From Paludibacteraceae bacterium (lineage in GTDB: Bacteria > Bacteroidota > Bacteroidia > Bacteroidales > Paludibacteraceae), in assembly GCA_017451525.1 (NCBI GenBank), contig JAFTOD010000001.1, forward strand, positions 401,032 to 465,031: a stretch of 64,000 nucleotides of DNA, in the 5' to 3' direction. The notes beneath the pieces are model-generated. The model was given only the letters and a program-made list of their open reading frames with translations, made no database searches and was not told the DNA's origin. Below are positions 60,182-64,000 of the stretch, one piece after another. The position numbers were made by a program, and so were the translations under genes. Position 1 is the first letter of the stretch. Every line of letters begins with the position of its first letter.

Positions 60182-60658
60182 ATGAAGCATATTCGTCTTT
60201 ACTCTTTATTTCTTGTTCTTTGCTCCCTTTTCGCAGCTTGCGAACCAGACAAAGCATGCCACCAAGAGTTGGGCACTGCGGTACAAATCACCCTCTCCGC
60301 AGATTCTGTCACTTCGGCTGGCGACACAGTGCACTATACCCAGTGGGATAGCATCGCCGTGGTAGGCATCGGTAGCGACATTGGCATGCAAGGCAAAGGT
60401 TTCAAAGTCATGGGACTGGAATTGCGACCTGACACCAATCTAACCGCCTATCTAATGCTTTATCACAACCAAATAGATACACTCTATATTCAGCACACCC
60501 CTCGTCAGCAGTTTATTAGTTTGGCTTGCGGTTGTGCGGTGTATCACACCATTACTGCGGCATGGTCAAGTGATCCACGCGTGGACAGCGTAAGCATCAT
60601 CAACGCGAGCGTAGAATCCGTTGCACAAGACAATCTGTGTATTTACCTGCATGAATAG
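60182..60658 (+). CDS. DUF6452-family lipoprotein
   Basis: Start at ATG 60182 (MKHIRLYSLFLVLCSLFAACEPDKAC) with a lipobox FAAC. The 158-residue protein has a beta-rich mature part, WDSIAVVGIGSDIGMQG and a double cysteine (LACGCAVYHTI). This matches the DUF6452 family, which in Bacteroidetes sits next to DUF6048, as here. Possible role is in envelope assembly; unproven. Confidence 0.75.
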   Translation: MKHIRLYSLFLVLCSLFAACEPDKACHQELGTAVQITLSADSVTSAGDTVHYTQWDSIAVVGIGSDIGMQGKGFKVMGLELRPDTNLTAYLMLYHNQIDTLYIQHTPRQQFISLACGCAVYHTITAAWSSDPRVDSVSIINASVESVAQDNLCIYLHE

Positions 60659-61295
60659 ACTATTGCTCATAGTATCCCTCTGTTGCCTCGCATTATGCGC
60701 GAGCGCACGCGAGTATGCAGACACCGCTGTATATCAGGGCATGAGCGTGAAGTTGGATGTTGGAAACTCCGTTCTTGAATTGGCGCGTTCTGCAGGAAAG
60801 ATACAAAGCTATGAGGCTGCAATCAATGTGCGCTTGGCGAAACGCTTCTACCCCACTATTGAAGGAGGATATGCCATAGCGGAACGTGGTGCAGATGGAG
60901 GATATTACAACGGGCAAGGCGGTTTTGGACGAATCGGAATGGACTTGGCTGTTGTCAAGAAAGGTGCATCTGAAAATAATATGCTAGTTGGCTTGCGATT
61001 TGGTGGGGCATACCAAAACTACGACCTTACGAATGTAAGATTATATAGCGACTATTGGGGCGAGAGGCGCCTGAACTTCTACGACCAACAACGTTTTGAT
61101 TGCTGGGGAGAGATAGTAGCTGGCTGCCAAGTGCAAGTGCATAAAGGATTTCAAATGGGATGGTATGTTCGTATGAAACTACTATTTACCCGCAACGCCA
61201 AAGAGGGAGAAGTGATGCCATACTATATCCCAGGATTTAGTTTTCGCAAGGACTTTCAATGGGGATTAAACTACTACCTCGCATATAAATTCTAA
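60651..61295 (+). CDS. DUF6048-family outer-membrane beta-barrel-like protein
   Basis: Start at ATG 60651 (MNRLLLIVSLCCLALCASA), overlapping the DUF6452 stop by 8 bp, which indicates coupling. The 214-residue mature part has alternating hydrophobic strands (VKLDVGNSVLELARSAGKIQSYEAAINVRLAKRFYPTIEGGYAIAE, NMLVGLRFGGAYQNYDL, FQMGWYVRMKLLF) and ends in an aromatic (LAYKF), typical of a small outer-membrane barrel. DUF6048 is the usual partner of DUF6452 in this phylum. Confidence 0.78.
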   Translation: MNRLLLIVSLCCLALCASAREYADTAVYQGMSVKLDVGNSVLELARSAGKIQSYEAAINVRLAKRFYPTIEGGYAIAERGADGGYYNGQGGFGRIGMDLAVVKKGASENNMLVGLRFGGAYQNYDLTNVRLYSDYWGERRLNFYDQQRFDCWGEIVAGCQVQVHKGFQMGWYVRMKLLFTRNAKEGEVMPYYIPGFSFRKDFQWGLNYYLAYKF

Positions 61296-61328
61296 CAACA
61301 TTGAACTATATTAACTAACGATACAATC

Positions 61329-63338
61329 ATGAATTCAAATCAACTTATGACAAAAGCAGCAGATAATATTCGTATCCTCGCTGCGGCAATGGTCGAGAAG
61401 GCCAAGAGTGGTCACCCAGGTGGCTCAATGAGTGGGGCAGACTTCGTGCAAGTGCTTTACTCAGAGTTCCTTATCCACGATCCAGAGAATCCATGTTGGG
61501 AAGCACGCGACCGTTTCTTCCTTGATCCTGGTCACATGTCACCCATGCTCTATGCGCAACTATGCATGACTGGTCACTTCACCATGGATGAACTCCAACA
61601 GCTCCGTCAATGGGGCAGCGTTACTCCTGGTCACCCAGAGCGCAATATCGAACGTGGCATTGAAAACACCTCTGGTCCTCTTGGTCAAGGTCATACCTTC
61701 GCTGTCGGTGCGGCTATCGCAGCTAAGTGGTTCAATGCGCGTTATGGTGAGATTCACAATCCTACTATCTACGCTTTCATCTCTGATGGCGGTATCCAAG
61801 AAGAGATTAGCCAAGGTGCAGGTCGTATGGCGGGCCACCTCAAGCTCGATAACCTCATCATGTACTACGACTCCAACGAAGTACAACTCTCTACCAACTG
61901 CAACGAGGTAAGCTCTGAGAACGTCGCCATGAAATACGAGGCATGGGGTTGGTATGTACAAGATATTGATGGTCATGACCCATCGGCTATCCGTCAAGCT
62001 ATCCTCAATGCACAAGCAGAGAAGAATCGCCCATCGCTCATCATTGGTCATACCTCTATGGGTAAAGGTTGCGTAACCGCCGAAGGCAACAGCTGGGAGG
62101 GCAAGACCTCTACCCACGGTCAACCACTCAGCAAGTCGGGTGCTTCGTTCGAAGCTACCGTCAAGAACCTCGGTGGTGACCCAGAGAACCCATTCCAAAT
62201 CTTCCCTGACGTGCAAGCACTCTACGACAAACGTGCCGAAGAACTGCGCGAAATCACTAACCAACACTATGCCGCTTACCACGAGTGGGCAACTGCTAAC
62301 CCATTGGCTGCTAACGAGTATGAGACCTTTATGCGTGGCGAAGCGCCTTGCGTGGACTGGAGCGAAATCATGCAAAAGCAAAACGTGGCTACCCGTGCTG
62401 CGTCTGCTAATGTATTGGCTTATCTATCAGAGAATGTCGGCAACATGATTGTATCCTCCGCCGACCTCTGCAACTCCGACAAGACCGATGGTTTCCTCAA
62501 ACATACCCACGTCATCACGCCTAACGATTTCACTGGCCGTTTCCTGCAAGCAGGTGTCAGCGAGCTCACCATGGCTTGCGTTTGCATCGGTATGGCACTC
62601 CACGGCGGTATCATCCCTGCCTGCGGAACTTTCTTCGTATTCTCTGATTATATGAAACCTGCTGTTCGTATGGCAGCATTGATGGAAGTGCCCGTGGTAT
62701 TTATCTGGAGCCACGATGCTTTCCGCGTAGGTGAAGATGGTCCAACCCACGAGCCAGTAGAGCAAGAGGCACAAATCCGCCTCATGGAGAAACTGCACAA
62801 CCATTCTGGTCGCCCCAGCGTGATGGTTCTTCGTCCTGCTGATGCAGAGGAGACAACCGCTGCTTGGAAGATGGCGATGGAGAATGTCTATACTCCTACC
62901 GCCCTCATCCTTTCTCGCCAAGATGTAACTTCTGTACCTAACACCTCTGAGGCTGGCGTGAAGAAAGGTGCGTATATCGTGAGCAAAGACGAGAACCCAC
63001 AAGTGGTAATGCTTGCTTCTGGTAGTGAGGTTTCTACCCTGATGGCAGGTGCCGAACTCCTTCGCGCAGAGGGTATTCGCTTGCAGATTGTCAGCGTACC
63101 TTCAGAAGCAATCTTCCGCCAACAAAGCAAGGAGTATCAAGCCGAAGTATTGCCACAAGGCGTTCTGCGTTTCGGTCTGACCGCAGGCTTGCCTTGCAAC
63201 CTCGAAGGTCTTGTAGGCGAACATGGTATCGTTTGGGGACTCAACTCTTTCGGTTTCTCTGCTCCATACAAAGTCCTCGACGAGAAACTCGGCTTCACCG
63301 CACAAAATGTGTACGACCAAGTGAAGAAGTTGCTCTAA
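61329..63338 (+). CDS. tkt: Transketolase
   Basis: TPP enzyme of 669 residues of the pentose phosphate pathway, moving two-carbon ketol units. N-terminal half: AAAMVEKAKSGHPGGSMSGADF, FISDGGIQEEISQGAG-type TPP motif, NLIMYYDSNEVQLS. Middle pyrimidine-binding domain has the TPP-activating glutamate and IWSHDAFRVGEDGPTHEPVEQEAQIR. The C-terminal domain has AEELLRAEGI-like AGAELLRAEGIRLQIVSVPSEAIF. Normal length, codon use biased like a highly expressed gene. Confidence 0.96.
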   Translation: MNSNQLMTKAADNIRILAAAMVEKAKSGHPGGSMSGADFVQVLYSEFLIHDPENPCWEARDRFFLDPGHMSPMLYAQLCMTGHFTMDELQQLRQWGSVTPGHPERNIERGIENTSGPLGQGHTFAVGAAIAAKWFNARYGEIHNPTIYAFISDGGIQEEISQGAGRMAGHLKLDNLIMYYDSNEVQLSTNCNEVSSENVAMKYEAWGWYVQDIDGHDPSAIRQAILNAQAEKNRPSLIIGHTSMGKGCVTAEGNSWEGKTSTHGQPLSKSGASFEATVKNLGGDPENPFQIFPDVQALYDKRAEELREITNQHYAAYHEWATANPLAANEYETFMRGEAPCVDWSEIMQKQNVATRAASANVLAYLSENVGNMIVSSADLCNSDKTDGFLKHTHVITPNDFTGRFLQAGVSELTMACVCIGMALHGGIIPACGTFFVFSDYMKPAVRMAALMEVPVVFIWSHDAFRVGEDGPTHEPVEQEAQIRLMEKLHNHSGRPSVMVLRPADAEETTAAWKMAMENVYTPTALILSRQDVTSVPNTSEAGVKKGAYIVSKDENPQVVMLASGSEVSTLMAGAELLRAEGIRLQIVSVPSEAIFRQQSKEYQAEVLPQGVLRFGLTAGLPCNLEGLVGEHGIVWGLNSFGFSAPYKVLDEKLGFTAQNVYDQVKKLL

Positions 63339-63369
63339 TAAGTAATCACATCGCAAAGGCGATTGGTTT

Positions 63370-63402
63370 AATGCTCGGCGTTCATTCGCCGAGCATTTTT
63401 TG
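63370..63402 (+). terminator. Terminator of tkt
   Basis: ATGCTCGGCG (63371-63380)/CGCCGAGCAT (63387-63396) followed by T6. Core sequence recurs as a free hairpin at about 1340 and 41517. Confidence 0.85.
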
Positions 63403-63770
63403 TCTTGTGCAAAAAGCACTTTTATTAAGATTACCTTCCTTTGTACCCTCCCTTTCTTCCTCGGGCTAAAAACCAAAGATGAACCAAAGAAGAACCTAGG
63501 ATGAACCAAAGAACTCCCAACCACCAAAAAGTGCTTTTTATTAAGATTGCCATCTCTTTTACTTCTCTTATACCTTGCCTTATTCCACCGACCGACGACC
63601 GAGAGAAGACCGAGAGAACAACGGCACATCTCCTCGCCTCCCAAAAGTGACTTTTGTTAAGATTGAGAACCTAAAAAAGTTGTCTCCCATCCTAAAAAAG
63701 TTGACTCCATTCCTGAAACTGTTGACTTACATTTCTCGCCTCTACACCCTACACTTTACATCCTACACCA
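63403..63770. repeat. Degenerate tandem of about 117-bp units
   Basis: TTAAGATT-containing anchors after GTGCTTTT near 63414, 63531 and 63649 (117 and 118 bp apart), with CCAAAGA(T)GAACCAA-type short tandems between. A related pair lies at 39.5-39.6 kb. No gene is supported here. Confidence 0.6.
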
Positions 63771-63829
63771 GAAAAATCACCTCAAAAAACGATTTTTCTT
63801 GCACATCTCGAAAAAAAAGTGTATCTTTG
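63771..63829 (+). promoter_or_regulatory. Hairpin-plus-promoter cassette of the right-edge gene
   Basis: GAAAAATC (63771-63778)/GATTTTTC (63791-63798), CTTG (63798-63801), 20 nt, TATCTTTG (63822-63829). Confidence 0.6.
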
Positions 63830-63859
63830 CGAGCGGAATTGTAAATTGCAAAGAAAATC

Positions 63860-64000
63860 ATGTCAAAAGAACTATTGAATAGCGCATCACCAATAAGCAT
63901 CGAATCAATCTATGCTGCTATTCGTGATAACGGATTTTCAGAGCAAACAACACAACTTATTGATAATTTCACAAACGACATACTCAATGGAAAAACAAAC
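63860..64000 (+). CDS. Unidentified gene, 5' end only
   Basis: Forty-seven codons from ATG 63860 (MSKELLNSASPISIESIYAAIRDNGFSE...) to the window edge, about 30 nt after a promoter. Helical, polar, no signal peptide. AT-rich like the accessory genes at 43-50 kb. No family can be named from this piece. Confidence 0.6.
   Translation, partial: MSKELLNSASPISIESIYAAIRDNGFSEQTTQLIDNFTNDILNGKTN

Noticed and set aside
61560-62381. 273-residue frame antisense to tkt
   Set aside because: Shadow of a highly expressed, codon-biased gene; no recognisable protein.
63102-63644. 180-residue minus-strand frame at the tkt 3' end
   Set aside because: Half lies antisense to tkt and half in degenerate repeats; no domain.

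Overview
The window is bacterial and almost certainly from the order Bacteroidales. Promoters follow the Bacteroidetes consensus (TTTG, about 20 nt, then TAnnTTTG, very often TACCTTTG). It carries a SusC/SusD pair, a type IX secretion C-terminal domain, Bacteroidales-type glycogen phosphorylase, DUF2027-Smr, DUF6452/DUF6048 and DUF4294 proteins, and no Shine-Dalgarno-rich starts. I could not assign a genus. No rRNA, CRISPR array or transposase gene is present.

Layout. 0-0.5 kb: 5' end of glycogen phosphorylase (minus strand). 1.4-3.3 kb: a possible structured leader, a T9SS-sorted protein and a secreted lectin-like protein whose 3' end looks like a diversity-generating-retroelement (DGR) variable region followed by a hairpin. 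3.5-16.8 kb: housekeeping genes (split chromate transporter, udk, nucleosidase, initiator tRNA, secG, topB, Wzc/Wza-type polysaccharide export pair, SufT-like protein, lpxH, mazG, tRNA-Leu, M16 peptidase). 17-26.1 kb (minus strand): a secreted M6 protease, an Ig-like lipoprotein, SusD and SusC, together resembling a peptide-uptake locus. 26.4-36.6 kb: serS, rpmA, rplU, lolA-like, ftsK, tRNA-Asp, pepD, ansA, recA. 36.8-39.4 kb: FAD oxidoreductase and YeiH transporter.

39.4-56 kb is an accessory island rich in repeats: a winged-helix/metallophosphoesterase pair, a RhuM-family gene, then a tightly coupled, AT-rich five-gene operon (43.3-50.2 kb: NurA-like nuclease, HerA-like ATPase, Hsp90-like GHKL ATPase, radical SAM enzyme, unknown protein). 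I consider this operon the best candidate for an undescribed defence or DNA-processing system. It is followed by small unknown genes, a long CA/TA-rich microsatellite and six copies of a 55-58 bp palindrome. 56-63.3 kb returns to housekeeping genes (tcdA, hydrolase, secreted nuclease, DUF6452/6048, tkt), and a new accessory gene begins at the right edge.

The non-coding DNA is unusually structured. It holds (i) three copies of an element made of a covarying long hairpin plus four AATTGWC heptamers spaced 10-12/13-10; (ii) perfect hairpins of differing sequence placed immediately before the -33 box of at least six promoters; (iii) arrays of mini-hairpins of the GCGNAGC type separated by constant spacers, some of which have entered reading frames; (iv) a 23-24 bp palindromic operator shared by two promoters.
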